A stretch of 64,000 bases of DNA from DATARR01 sp034666985 (GCA_034666985.1 JAXDKS010000055.1:1-64000); one strand, 5' to 3'. Shown: positions 1 through 8,318, numbered from the stretch's first letter. Notes: generated from the sequence alone by a model not told the origin. Numbers and translations: made by a program.

Positions 1-1
1 G

Positions 2-133
2 ATCGAGAGCCTCGTGTTCATCGGGGTGCACGTCAAGTACCACGAGATCACGCCCATGATCTTGAGCGGCGTGCTGGGCCTCCTCATGGCGTTCATCGCG
101 TACGGCCGGATGGTCCTGAAGCCGATCTTCTGA
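2..133 (+). CDS. C-terminal fragment of a membrane protein (5' end outside window)
   Basis: The frame is open from the window edge and gives 43 residues ending KPIF before TGA at 131-133. A hydrophobic stretch (MILSGVLGLLMAFIAYG) reads as a final transmembrane helix, followed by a short basic tail. The family cannot be identified from this tail alone. The stop codon sits in the base of a strong hairpin that probably ends the transcript. Confidence 0.5.
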   Translation: MESLVFIGVHVKYHEITPMILSGVLGLLMAFIAYGRMVLKPIF

Positions 134-162
134 CCGGCGGGCCGCCCGGCGGCTCCCGGTCA
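131..162. terminator. Hairpin terminator, probably bidirectional
   Basis: The outer stem TGACCGG (131-137) pairs with CCGGTCA (156-162), and the inner stem GCCGCC (141-146) pairs with GGCGGC (148-153) around a one-base loop. The plus-strand stop codon lies in the left arm. A minus-strand stop (TGA read from 160-162) lies in the right arm, as expected for convergent genes. There is no T-run. Confidence 0.5.
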
Positions 163-294
163 GGCGAGCCCGGCGAGCACCCGGTCCAGCGCCTCGTAGC
201 TTCGCTGCAACCCATCCTCCATCCTGCGTCCAGCATCTCGTCCCGCTCGGGTCAGGTAATACACTGGGATCACGAGCGCGATGAATCCGACCAC
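160..294 (-). CDS. Possible small single-helix membrane protein
   Basis: A 44-residue frame from a GTG at 294 encodes a hydrophobic segment (VVGFIALVIPVYYL) followed by a basic, then amphipathic tail (TRAGRDAGRRMEDG). The layout fits a small membrane protein, and the stop falls in a shared hairpin. No clear ribosome binding site was seen, and the frame closes a few codons upstream. It could also be the remnant of a longer gene. The rest of 134-335 shows nothing else. Confidence 0.22.
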   Translation of the reverse strand: MVGFIALVIPVYYLTRAGRDAGRRMEDGLQRSYEALDRVLAGLA

Positions 295-335
295 TCCGTT
301 ACAAAGCGGCTCGATCCCCTTGCTCTATCGTGACG

Positions 336-815
336 TCATTTCCACATCCGCGGATCGAACGAAAACAGCTCTGCGTCATGCCGTTTGATCCTCGGAAAAT
401 CGGGATGCAGGGGATTGAGAAGCACGTTCTGTTCGTGAGGGATCACGGCGGATGGGACGAAGAGAATTGCCGTGCTCCCAGAGCGAGCCCAAGCGCTGCC
501 CAGGTCTTTCAGCCGCTCGGGCGCTGGATAGGAGCGCCAATCCGACGGCAGCGCCTCGATGCCCCGGACCTCGACGGCCAGGCTGGCCGGGATCTCCGCT
601 GCTACGGTTACCAGGCTGGGGGACAGGCCAGGCTCGAGATGGACGAAGTACTCAAGGGCGGAGAGCGACAGGGTCGCGGAGCAATAGACGATCGGAGCTC
701 CGGGATGGTTCCAGCGGCCGCCATAGAGCCGGGCGCCCTCTCCGTCGAAGGCATGGCCGGCATGGCGCGTCGAGGTGATCCTCCAGACCGTCTTCCCGTC
801 GCCATGCGGAGACAT
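336..815 (-). CDS. RES-domain toxin (NAD+-degrading family)
   Basis: This 159-residue protein matches the RES toxin family (MbcT/Res type), whose studied members consume NAD+ by phosphorolysis or hydrolysis. The N-terminal WRITSTRHAG and ARLYGGRWNHPG segments supply the conserved Arg and Tyr region, and ALEYFVHL supplies the conserved Glu. Length is typical. Its ATG overlaps the stop of the upstream antitoxin by one base (TGATG), so the pair is translationally coupled. The toxin would act in the cytosol when free of antitoxin. Confidence 0.88.
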   Translation of the reverse strand: MSPHGDGKTVWRITSTRHAGHAFDGEGARLYGGRWNHPGAPIVYCSATLSLSALEYFVHLEPGLSPSLVTVAAEIPASLAVEVRGIEALPSDWRSYPAPERLKDLGSAWARSGSTAILFVPSAVIPHEQNVLLNPLHPDFPRIKRHDAELFSFDPRMWK

Positions 816-1249
816 CAGCTATAGACGCCGTACTCGATGCGGCCGAGCACCTCTTCGACCTGACGCGCCCCAAGATCCGTGTCGAGCATTTCGAGTGGAC
901 GGCCACCGCCCAAGGCACGGTTGGGAGTATGCAGCCAGCGCGAAGCCTTCTCCTCTCCACCGAGAATCCCGGCAGCCTGCGCCGCGATCCGGACGAGCCG
1001 AAACAGTCGATCCGACTCATCCCGGTGGAGCCGCCGCTCCTGTTTTCGCCGCGCCAGCGTGCGTGCCGGAAGATCGAGAGCCGAGGAGATCTCCTCGCGA
1101 GTGAGGCTGAAACGCTCCATGACCTTCTCCAGGGATGCGTAGGGAAGACCCTCGCGGATCCAGTTCTTCAGATCCTCGGGAGAGCTCACCGGTTGGCTCC
1201 GGACCTCCCGCCCCCCCAACGCCTTGACGATATCCGCTGTCGCTGACAT
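815..1249 (-). CDS. Xre/MbcA/ParS-type antitoxin of the RES toxin
   Basis: This 144-residue protein carries an N-terminal helix-turn-helix-like region (REEISSALDLPARTLARRK) and a C-terminal DUF2384-type domain (GRPLEMLDTDLGARQVEEVLGRIEYG). This is the usual architecture of antitoxins paired with RES toxins. It is expected to bind the toxin's NAD+ pocket through its C-terminal end and to repress the operon through the HTH. It lies directly upstream of the toxin with a one-base overlap. Confidence 0.88.
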   Translation of the reverse strand: MSATADIVKALGGREVRSQPVSSPEDLKNWIREGLPYASLEKVMERFSLTREEISSALDLPARTLARRKQERRLHRDESDRLFRLVRIAAQAAGILGGEEKASRWLHTPNRALGGGRPLEMLDTDLGARQVEEVLGRIEYGVYS

Positions 1250-1389
1250 GGAGATTCTCCTTCCGCCAGATGGCCTCCATCATAATGCCAAACGGCACAG
1301 AACACCAGGGTCTCTACAGCGCCTGGCGCCGCCGCCCGTGGATACGAAGCGGGATCGTCTCCTCCTCGCCGCGCCTCCCCAGCCGCTGC

Positions 1390-1395
1390 TACAAT
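1390..1395 (+). promoter_or_regulatory. Candidate -10 element for the RiPP precursor
   Basis: TACAAT lies about 44 bases upstream of the precursor ATG and is a good sigma-70-type -10 hexamer. No convincing -35 element was found 17 bases upstream, so the call rests on the -10 and its distance alone. Confidence 0.3.
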
Positions 1396-1438
1396 TCCAG
1401 GAGACCGCAAACGGAGAGTGAACGAAAAGGAGTCACCC

Positions 1439-1621
1439 ATGAGAAAGCGCGACAAGAAGCTGCGGCTCCACCGTGAGACCCTTCACCGCCTGGAGCCCAA
1501 GGACCTCGTCGGGGCGCAAGGTGCCTTCGCCGCGGCGGCGGGCGCCGGCGTCTGGACGAGCTGCATCGAGCCCAACTGCTGCGGGGAGACCATCACGGTA
1601 CAGACCGGCGGCACGCAGTAG
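1439..1621 (+). CDS. Orphan RiPP precursor, class I lanthipeptide-like
   Basis: This is a 60-residue peptide with a strong ribosome site (AAAGGAG at 1426-1432, six bases before ATG). The leader reads KKLRLHRETLHRLEPKDL, resembling the K-L-x-L-x-R-E-T-L leader motif of class I lanthipeptide precursors described in Bacteroidota and Acidobacteriota. A short Ala/Gly-rich hinge follows, then a core rich in Cys, Ser and Thr (WTSCIEPNCCGETITVQTGG) with three cysteines. No LanB, LanC, transporter or protease gene is in this window, so any modifying enzymes would act in trans. The family call is by motif recognition only. Confidence 0.7.
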   Translation: MRKRDKKLRLHRETLHRLEPKDLVGAQGAFAAAAGAGVWTSCIEPNCCGETITVQTGGTQ

Positions 1622-1631
1622 CTCTTCCGAG

Positions 1632-1656
1632 CGAGGGGCGGCACCGCCGCTCCTCG
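1632..1656 (+). terminator. Hairpin terminator after the RiPP precursor
   Basis: An 11-bp stem (1632-1642 with 1646-1656, one G-U pair) closes a three-base loop ten bases after the precursor stop. It suggests the peptide gene is transcribed alone. Confidence 0.6.
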
Positions 1657-1699
1657 CAAACCTTCCCCGCGGTCCTCCCCGAAATGGCTAGGAGCCCGT

Positions 1700-1726
1700 T
1701 GTCGATTTCGGGCTCTCCCGAACGAC
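1700..1726 (+). promoter_or_regulatory. ECF42-type promoter upstream of first DGPF gene
   Basis: TGTCGA (1700-1705) is followed after exactly 17 bases by CGAC (1723-1726). The arrangement recurs at 3452-3478 in front of the second module. It agrees with the TGTCGA -35 and CGA/CGTC-type -10 motif reported for ECF42 sigma factors, which points to autoregulation. Confidence 0.75.
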
Positions 1727-1769
1727 TACCTGGCGGACACAGTCGTTCGATGACGAACAAGGAGGAATC

Positions 1770-2159
1770 ATGAAATACCTTTGCCTGGCCTACGGTGACG
1801 AAGAAAAGTTCAACGCGATGTCCAAGAGCGAATTGGACGACCTCATCAGCAAGTGTGCCCTCTATGACCAGGATCTCCAGAAGGGCGGCCACCTGATCTC
1901 CGGCATGAGCCTCGGGTGGGGGGCCACGACCCTGCGGCTGCGCAACGGCAAGCTCTCCATTACCGATGGTCCCTTCGCGGCGACGAAGGAGGTGGTGGGC
2001 GGGCTGGTCGTGATCGAGGCCAAGGATCTGAACGAGGCCATTCAGGTGGCCTCGCTCCACCCGGCCGCGCGCATGGGCGAGGAGCTGGGGTGGGGCGTCG
2101 AGGTGCGGCCGATCGAGGAGAACCCACCGTGCAGACCGGAGCCGGCGACCCACGGGTGA
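1770..2159 (+). CDS. DGPF/YciI-family protein, module 1
   Basis: This 129-residue YciI-like ferredoxin-fold protein has the hallmark TDGPFAATKE motif near residues 66-75. Family members are small cytosolic proteins of unknown biochemical role that are found next to ECF42 sigma factors. The start is supported by AAGGAGG at 1759-1765. The sigma factor gene follows seven bases after the stop, so the two are presumably co-transcribed from the promoter at 1700. Confidence 0.88.
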   Translation: MKYLCLAYGDEEKFNAMSKSELDDLISKCALYDQDLQKGGHLISGMSLGWGATTLRLRNGKLSITDGPFAATKEVVGGLVVIEAKDLNEAIQVASLHPAARMGEELGWGVEVRPIEENPPCRPEPATHG

Positions 2160-2166
2160 GCCGCTG

Positions 2167-3414
2167 ATGAGCGAGGATCCGGCCGTGCGCGAGCTGGTGG
2201 ACGCCGTCTACCGCGCCGAGTCGCGCCGAGTCCTCGCCACCCTGATCCGCCTCCTCGGCGACTTCGACCTCGCCGAGGAGGCGCTGCACGATGCCTTCGC
2301 GGCCGCGCTGGAGCGCTGGCCGCGGGAAGGCCCGCCCGCCAAGCCCCGGGCCTGGCTCGTGTCGGCCGGCCGTTTCAAGGCCATCGACAGCATCCGCCGG
2401 CGGGCGCGCTACGACACGCACGTGGCGGAGCTCGCCCAGCGCGTCCAGGCCGATCCGAGGGATGCCATGGAGTGGGATGGCGAGGGCCTGGAGGACGACC
2501 GGCTGCGGCTGATCTTCACCTGCTGCCACCCGGCCTTGCCGCCGGACGCCCAAGTCGCGCTGACCCTGCGCCAGGTCTGCGGCCTCACCACCGAGGAGAT
2601 CGCGCGCGCCTTCCTCACCACTCCCTCCACGGTCGCCCAGCGGATCGTGCGCGCCAAGGCGAAGATCCGTGACGCGCGGCTCCCGTATGCGGTGCCGCCG
2701 CTGGCCGAGCTGCCGGACCGTCTGGACAGCGTGCTCCACGTGATCTACCTGGTGTTCAACGAGGGGTACTCCGCGTCTTCGGGTGAGTCGCTGACGCGGC
2801 ACGATCTCTCGGCCGAGGCGATCCGCCTGGGGCGGTTGCTGGTCGAGTTGCTGCCGGAGCCCGAGGCGGTGGGTCTCCTGGGGCTCATGCTGCTGCAGGA
2901 ATCGAGGCGCGCCGCGCGTACCTCGCCGACGGGGGAGCTGGTCCTGCTGGACGACCAGGACCGCTCGCTCTGGAACCGGGAGCAGATCGCGGAGGGGTCG
3001 GCGCTGGTGGAGCGCGCGCTCTTGTCGCGCCGGTTCGGCCCCTATACGCTCCAGGGCGCGATCGCGGCGGTCCACGCCGAAGCGCCCAGCGCCGCCGCGA
3101 CGGACTGGGCCCAGATCGTCGGATTGCACAACGTGCTGGCGCCAGCGGACCGCTCACCCGTCGTCGAGCTGAATCGCGCCGTGGCCGTGGCGATGCGCGA
3201 CGGCCCGCTGGCGGGTCTCGACCTCATCGATGCCATCCTGACGCGCGGCGATCTGGGGGACTATCACCTGGCGCACGCGGCGCGGGCGGACCTCTGTCGG
3301 CGGTTGGGGAGAACGACGGAAGCCCGCGCTTCCTATGAACGGGCCCTCGGCCTTGCGCGGCAGGAGCCGGAACGGCGGTTCCTCGAACGCAGGCTGGCCG
3401 AGCTGCCGGATTGA
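2167..3414 (+). CDS. ECF42-family RNA polymerase sigma factor, module 1
   Basis: This 415-residue protein has sigma region 2 (about residues 10-75, including RAWLVSAGRFKAIDSIRRR) and region 4 (about 110-165, with LTTEEIARAFLTTPSTVAQRI as the helix-turn-helix). A C-terminal extension of about 230 residues carries the ECF42 signature LLDDQDRSLWNREQI and a closing PERRFLERRLAEL. No anti-sigma gene is adjacent. ECF42 factors are thought to be controlled through this extension. The likely targets are the DGPF genes beside it. Confidence 0.88.
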   Translation: MSEDPAVRELVDAVYRAESRRVLATLIRLLGDFDLAEEALHDAFAAALERWPREGPPAKPRAWLVSAGRFKAIDSIRRRARYDTHVAELAQRVQADPRDAMEWDGEGLEDDRLRLIFTCCHPALPPDAQVALTLRQVCGLTTEEIARAFLTTPSTVAQRIVRAKAKIRDARLPYAVPPLAELPDRLDSVLHVIYLVFNEGYSASSGESLTRHDLSAEAIRLGRLLVELLPEPEAVGLLGLMLLQESRRAARTSPTGELVLLDDQDRSLWNREQIAEGSALVERALLSRRFGPYTLQGAIAAVHAEAPSAAATDWAQIVGLHNVLAPADRSPVVELNRAVAVAMRDGPLAGLDLIDAILTRGDLGDYHLAHAARADLCRRLGRTTEARASYERALGLARQEPERRFLERRLAELPD

Positions 3415-3451
3415 CCACCGGATTGGCCCTCGAAAAAGAATTCGTCCACCG

Positions 3452-3478
3452 TGTCGATTTCGCGTCGCCTCGTTCGAC
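3452..3478 (+). promoter_or_regulatory. ECF42-type promoter upstream of second module
   Basis: TGTCGA (3452-3457), a 17-base spacer and CGAC (3475-3478) reproduce the element at 1700-1726. The first four spacer bases are also identical (TTTC). It lies about 85 bases before the next DGPF start. Confidence 0.75.
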
Positions 3479-3561
3479 GTCCTGGTAGAGCGAGGGCTCA
3501 GCGCCGGTCAGACCGCCCGGAAGCCCAGCTCCCAAAACCTGAACCAGAAGGAGATACGACG

Positions 3562-3987
3562 ATGAAATTCATGATCATCATGAAAGCCGACAAGAACACC
3601 GAGGCGGGCGTCATGCCGAGCGAGCAGGTCCTGACCGAGATGGGGAAGTTCAACGAAGAGCTGGTGAACGCCGGCATCATGCTCGCGGGCGAGGGGCTCC
3701 ACCCGAGCTCGAAGGGCGCGCGCGTCAAGTTCTCCGGCGGGAAGCCGACCGTGACCGACGGGCCGTTCGCCGAGACGAAGGAGCTGATCGCCGGCTTCTG
3801 GTTGTGGGAGGTGAAGTCGAAGGAAGAGGCCCTCGAATGGGTCAAGCGCATCCCCAATCCTGACGGCACGGATTTCGAGGTCGAGATTCGCCAGGTCTTC
3901 GCCGCGGAGGACTTCGGGCCTGAGTTCACGCCCGAGGCCCGGGAGCAGGAAGAGCGCCTGCGCGCGCAGATCGCCTCCAAGCAGTGA
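3562..3987 (+). CDS. DGPF/YciI-family protein, module 2 copy A
   Basis: This 141-residue protein has TDGPFAETKE at about residues 71-80 and a typical MKFMIIMKAD N-terminus. The start at 3562 is chosen because AGAAGGAGA lies just upstream and the sequence aligns with the next gene from this Met. It is the first gene behind the second ECF42-type promoter. Compared with module 1, it has a longer charged C-terminal tail. Confidence 0.88.
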   Translation: MKFMIIMKADKNTEAGVMPSEQVLTEMGKFNEELVNAGIMLAGEGLHPSSKGARVKFSGGKPTVTDGPFAETKELIAGFWLWEVKSKEEALEWVKRIPNPDGTDFEVEIRQVFAAEDFGPEFTPEAREQEERLRAQIASKQ

Positions 3988-4013
3988 TCGCGACGCCAAA
4001 AGGAGACACGACG

Positions 4014-4442
4014 ATGCGATTCATGATGCTGATGATCCCCAAAGGATACGAGACCGCCGAGCCGGACGCCATGCCGGACGCCAAGGCCGTGGCCGCGATG
4101 ATGAAGTACAACGAATCCCTCCAGCAGGCCGGCGTGCTGCTCGCCCTCGACGGCCTCCGCCCGCCCTCGATGGGCGCGCGCGTCTCGTTCCCCGGCGGCA
4201 AGCCCAAGGTGACGGACGGGCCCTTCGCCGAGGCGAAGGAGGTGCTCGGCGGCTACTGGATGATCGACGTGAAGTCGCGGGAAGAGGCGATCGAGTGGGC
4301 GTCGCGCTGCCCCGCTTCGGAGAACGAGGTGATCGAGGTCCGCCAGGTGCAGGAGCTCTCGGACTTCCCCCCTGACGTCCAGGAGGCCGCGGCCGGGCTC
4401 CTCGAGCTCCAGGGGCGGTCCGGGCAGCCCAAGGGGGCGTGA
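4014..4442 (+). CDS. DGPF/YciI-family protein, module 2 copy B
   Basis: This 142-residue paralogue of the preceding gene has TDGPFAEAKE at the equivalent position and a preserved MRFMMLMIPKG start. An AAAAGGAGA site precedes the ATG. The 26-base gap to the upstream stop indicates one operon and a local duplication of the DGPF gene. No biochemical role is established for the family. Confidence 0.88.
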   Translation: MRFMMLMIPKGYETAEPDAMPDAKAVAAMMKYNESLQQAGVLLALDGLRPPSMGARVSFPGGKPKVTDGPFAEAKEVLGGYWMIDVKSREEAIEWASRCPASENEVIEVRQVQELSDFPPDVQEAAAGLLELQGRSGQPKGA

Positions 4443-4507
4443 CGCCGTCGCCCACGGGCACGCCCCCGTCTTGCATCGGCGGAACAAAGGTGGTCTGATC
4501 GGTCGCC

Positions 4508-5803
4508 GTGACGGCGACCGACACCCATCGCACGATCGACGCGGTCTGGAGAATCGAATCGGCCCGGCTCATCGCCGGCCTCGCGCGGATCGTGCGCGAC
4601 ATCGGTCTCGCCGAGGAGCTGGCGCAGGACGCTCTCGTCGCCGCGCTCGAGCAGTGGCCGAAGTCGGGCGTCCCCCGCAACCCGGGCGCCTGGCTCATGG
4701 CCACCGCGAAGCATCGGGCGATCGACCAGCTCCGCAGGAGGACGCGGCTCGAGCGCAAGCATCAGGAGTTCGGTCGCGAGGTCGAGGCCCAGCAGGAGAT
4801 GGCCGTGGCAGATCTTGTGGCGAATATTGACACTGCGATCGACGACGACATCGGCGACGACCTCCTGCGGCTCGTGTTCACGGCCTGTCATCCGGTCCTC
4901 TCTCCCGAGGCGCGCGTCGCGCTCACGCTACGGTTGCTCGGCGGTCTGACGACCGAGGAGATCGCGCGTGCCTTCCTCGTCCCGGAGCCGACCATCGCCC
5001 AGCGGATCGTCCGGGCCAAGCGCACCCTCGCCGAGAAGCGCGTCCCCTTCGAGGTCCCCCGCGGCCCTGAGCTCGCCGCCCGTCTGTCGTCGGTGCTCGA
5101 GGTCCTCTATCTCGTCTTCAACGAGGGCTACGCGGCGACCGCCGGCGAGGACTGGATGCGGCCCGCGCTCTGCGAGGACGCGCTCCGTCTCGGCCGCATC
5201 CTGGCCGGGCTCGTTCCGAAGGAGCCGGAGGTCCACGGCCTCGTGGCGCTGATGGAGATCCAGGCGTCAAGGGTGAGGGCACGGGTCGGCCCGTCCGGAG
5301 AGCCCGTGCTGTTGCTCGATCAGAACCGCGCGCGCTGGGATCAGCTCCTCATCCATCGGGGGCTCGCCGGGCTCGCGCGGGCCGAGGCGCTCGGCGGCGC
5401 CCTCGGCCCGTACGTGCTCCAGGCCGCGATCGCCGCCTGCCATGCGCGAGCCCGGACCCCGGCGGAGACGGACTGGGCGCGCATCGCGGCGCTCTACGGG
5501 ATGCTCGCCCAGGTCGCGCCCTCCCCCGTCGTGGAGCTGAATCGCGCGGTGGCGCTCGCGATGGCGTTCGGTCCGGCGGCGGGCCTCGAGATCGTCGACG
5601 GGCTGACCTCGGAGCCCGCGCTCGCCGGCTACCACCTCCTGCCGAGCGTGCGCGGCGACTTCCTCGCCAAGCTCGGCCGCTTCGACGAGGCTCGGGCGGA
5701 GCTCGAGCGCGCGGCATCGCTCACCCGCAATGCCCGCGAGCGCGACCTGCTGCTCGATCGCGCCGCGGCGTGCGCCCGCGCCGGCAGAGCGTCGGAAATC
5801 TGA
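4508..5803 (+). CDS. ECF42-family RNA polymerase sigma factor, module 2
   Basis: This 431-residue sigma factor starts at GTG. Region 2 includes GAWLMATAKHRAIDQLRRR, and region 4 includes LTTEEIARAFLVPEPTIAQRI. The long C-terminal extension has the ECF42 signature LLLDQNRARWDQLLI and VVELNRAVALAM, both matching module 1. The two sigma factors are clearly paralogous but diverged. An insertion between regions 2 and 4 (around EAQQEMAVADLVANID) distinguishes this copy. It closes an operon of two DGPF genes plus sigma. Confidence 0.88.
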   Translation: MTATDTHRTIDAVWRIESARLIAGLARIVRDIGLAEELAQDALVAALEQWPKSGVPRNPGAWLMATAKHRAIDQLRRRTRLERKHQEFGREVEAQQEMAVADLVANIDTAIDDDIGDDLLRLVFTACHPVLSPEARVALTLRLLGGLTTEEIARAFLVPEPTIAQRIVRAKRTLAEKRVPFEVPRGPELAARLSSVLEVLYLVFNEGYAATAGEDWMRPALCEDALRLGRILAGLVPKEPEVHGLVALMEIQASRVRARVGPSGEPVLLLDQNRARWDQLLIHRGLAGLARAEALGGALGPYVLQAAIAACHARARTPAETDWARIAALYGMLAQVAPSPVVELNRAVALAMAFGPAAGLEIVDGLTSEPALAGYHLLPSVRGDFLAKLGRFDEARAELERAASLTRNARERDLLLDRAAACARAGRASEI

Positions 5804-5858
5804 AGAAAATGGCGCTCTTCGGGCCCATGGCACCGGGGTTGCACATACCCCGGCCGTC

Positions 5859-8318
5859 ATGGAACGCTCGCAGTCCCCGGACCGCCCGCAGCGGCTCTCG
5901 CTGCTCACGCTGGCTCTGATCACAGCCGCGCTGTACTTCGCTCGCGAGGTGCTGATCCCCCTCGCCCTCGCGCTGCTGGTCAGCTTCATCCTCACGCCGC
6001 TCGTCCTGCGCCTGCAGAAGATGCGGCTGGGCCGCGTGCCCTCAGTGCTGCTCGTCGTCGCCCTCGTCGTCGCCGGCGTCGCCGGCCTGGGGTGGGCGAT
6101 GGGGAGGCAGATCGTGGACCTCGCGGAGACCTTGCCAAAATACGAGCAGAACATCCGCGCCAAGGTGGCCTCCCTGCGTAGCGGCGGCTCCGGAGCGCTC
6201 GACAAGGCGAAGAGCACCGTCGAGCACCTGCAGCAGGATCTGGGGGTCGCCTCCCCGACCCCTCCCCCCGCTCCGGCCCCGCGGCTCGGCGGCAAGCCCC
6301 GTGCCACCGTGCCTACGCCGGCGACCGCGGCGACCGCGCCAGTACCCGTCACCGTCGTCGAGCCGTCTCCTTCGCCTCTCACGGTGCTGCGGACGACGCT
6401 GTTCCCCCTTCTGGGTCCCCTGGGCACGGCGGGCCTGGTCATCGTCTTCGTCATCTTCATGATGATCCAGCGCGAGGACCTGCGCGACCGTCTCCTGCGC
6501 CTGCTGGGCCAGGGACGGCTCAACACCTCGACGCAGGCCCTGGACGAAGCCGCGGAGCGGGTGAGCCGGTATCTCCTCATGCAGAGCCTCGTCAACGGCG
6601 GCACAGGCACGGCCGTCGGGCTCGGGTTGTACTTCATCGGCGTGCCGAACGCGATCCTCTGGGGTCTGCTCGCCGCCGTGCTGCGCTTCATCCCCTACGC
6701 CGGCCCCTGGATCGCGGCGTCGCTGCCGATCCTGATCTCGCTCGCGGTCTTCCCGGGCTGGCAGAAGCCGCTGCTGGCGATCGGGCTCTTCCTGCTCATC
6801 GAGCTGATCAGCAACAACGTCGTGGAACCTCTCCTGTATGGCTCGGAGACCGGCATTTCCACCATCGGCATCCTGGTCGCCGCCGTGTTCTGGACCTGGC
6901 TGTGGGGTCCGGTCGGCCTGCTGCTGGCGACACCGCTGACCGTCTGCCTGGTGGTGCTCGGCCGCTACGTCCCCCAGTTCCAGTTCATCAACGTCCTGCT
7001 GGGGGACGAGCCGCCGCTGCCGCTGGAGGCCCAGATCTATCACCGGCTGCTGGCCATGGACCCGGTCGCGGTGGGCACGGTCCTGGAGAGCTCCATCAAG
7101 GAGAAGACGGTCGCCGAGTTCTACGACGCCGTGCTCATCCCCGCCCTCATCCTGGCGGAGCGCGACCGCCATCGCGGCGAGCTCAGCCCGGAGCGGCAGG
7201 AGTTCATCGACACCACGGTCCGCGACTGGATCGACGAGCTCGCCAGCCGGACGGTGGAGGACGGCAGCCTGGGCGTCGAAACAGCCGCGGGCGTGCAGGC
7301 GGGCCGGCTGGTCTGCGTGCCCGCCCACGATGCGGCGGACGAGCTGGCCGGCCAGATGTTCGCGCAGCTCGCGGTCCGTGGCGCTACGGCGACCGTGCTG
7401 GAGCACGACCTGCCGAGCTCGGAGGTGCTGCGCCGGCTGGCGGAGCTGGGGGCCGATCAGGTCTTCATCTCGGCCCTCGCGCCGTTCGCCTATACCCAGG
7501 CGCGCCAGGTCTGCCGCGACCTGCGGGCCCACTTCCCGGGGCTGCGGATCGTCGTCGCCCTGTGGGACCTCCGCGCCGAGGCCGAGCGCTTCCGCCGGCG
7601 GCTGGAAGCGGCGGGAGCCGACGAGGTCGTGGCCACGCTGCAGGAAGCCGTGAAGGCCATCCGCCTCGCCCCGACGAAGGCCGTGGACCCGGCGGCCCTG
7701 GCCGTGGAGCTGGGGCGGGCGCTCCAGGGCGCCGACCTGCCGCGGGTCGAGGAGCTGCTGGCGGAGGCCGAGCGGCAACTCCCGGTAGAGACCCTGGCCG
7801 TCGAGGTGCTGCAACCGCTGCTGGAAGAGAGTGGGATCTCGGCCGAGATGGAGGACCCTGCCGGCAAGCTCCTGCGCGACCGGCTCCTCGCGCTGGCCGA
7901 GGCGTCGCCGCAGGGACCGGGATACCGGGCGCTGGCCGTGCCGGCAGAGCCGGACGAGGTCCGCCTCCTGATCCTCTCCGTCCTGTTGCGGCGGGCCGGC
8001 TGGAGTGTCGTCCCCGTGGGCCAGCGGGCACCGGACGAGAGTCTCGACGAGGTGATCGCTTCGGTTCAGCCCCACGCCGTCCTCTTCTCGGCGAGCCGTG
8101 AGAAGACCGCCGCTCCGCTCCTGCGCCTCGCCGCCGACCTGCGGGAGGAGCATCCGGGGCTCCTCCTCATCTTCAGCGGCCTGGGCTTCCGCCTCGCGGA
8201 CGTTGCCACCGTGGGCGGCTCGTCCCTCCTCGTCTCCAGCGACGCCCGTCAGGCCCTGGAGGCGATCGAACGGCGGCTGCCGGCCCAGCAGGGGCCGAGC
8301 ATCGATCAGGCGGCGTAG
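5859..8318 (+). CDS. AI-2E family transporter with two cobalamin-binding-like C-terminal domains
   Basis: This 819-residue protein has an N-terminal permease half (about residues 15-380) with the helix pairs and central soluble insert of the TqsA/PerM family. A cytosolic half of about 430 residues follows. Within it, residues 480-600 (GRLVCVPAHDAADELAG onward) and 687-805 (YRALAVPAEPDEVRLLIL onward) both look like the Rossmann fold of B12-binding domains. The DxHxxG cobalamin ligand motif is absent in both. The start at 5859 is chosen because transmembrane sequence begins soon after. The substrate is unknown, and autoinducer-2 export is only a family label. Confidence 0.78.
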   Translation: MERSQSPDRPQRLSLLTLALITAALYFAREVLIPLALALLVSFILTPLVLRLQKMRLGRVPSVLLVVALVVAGVAGLGWAMGRQIVDLAETLPKYEQNIRAKVASLRSGGSGALDKAKSTVEHLQQDLGVASPTPPPAPAPRLGGKPRATVPTPATAATAPVPVTVVEPSPSPLTVLRTTLFPLLGPLGTAGLVIVFVIFMMIQREDLRDRLLRLLGQGRLNTSTQALDEAAERVSRYLLMQSLVNGGTGTAVGLGLYFIGVPNAILWGLLAAVLRFIPYAGPWIAASLPILISLAVFPGWQKPLLAIGLFLLIELISNNVVEPLLYGSETGISTIGILVAAVFWTWLWGPVGLLLATPLTVCLVVLGRYVPQFQFINVLLGDEPPLPLEAQIYHRLLAMDPVAVGTVLESSIKEKTVAEFYDAVLIPALILAERDRHRGELSPERQEFIDTTVRDWIDELASRTVEDGSLGVETAAGVQAGRLVCVPAHDAADELAGQMFAQLAVRGATATVLEHDLPSSEVLRRLAELGADQVFISALAPFAYTQARQVCRDLRAHFPGLRIVVALWDLRAEAERFRRRLEAAGADEVVATLQEAVKAIRLAPTKAVDPAALAVELGRALQGADLPRVEELLAEAERQLPVETLAVEVLQPLLEESGISAEMEDPAGKLLRDRLLALAEASPQGPGYRALAVPAEPDEVRLLILSVLLRRAGWSVVPVGQRAPDESLDEVIASVQPHAVLFSASREKTAAPLLRLAADLREEHPGLLLIFSGLGFRLADVATVGGSSLLVSSDARQALEAIERRLPAQQGPSIDQAA

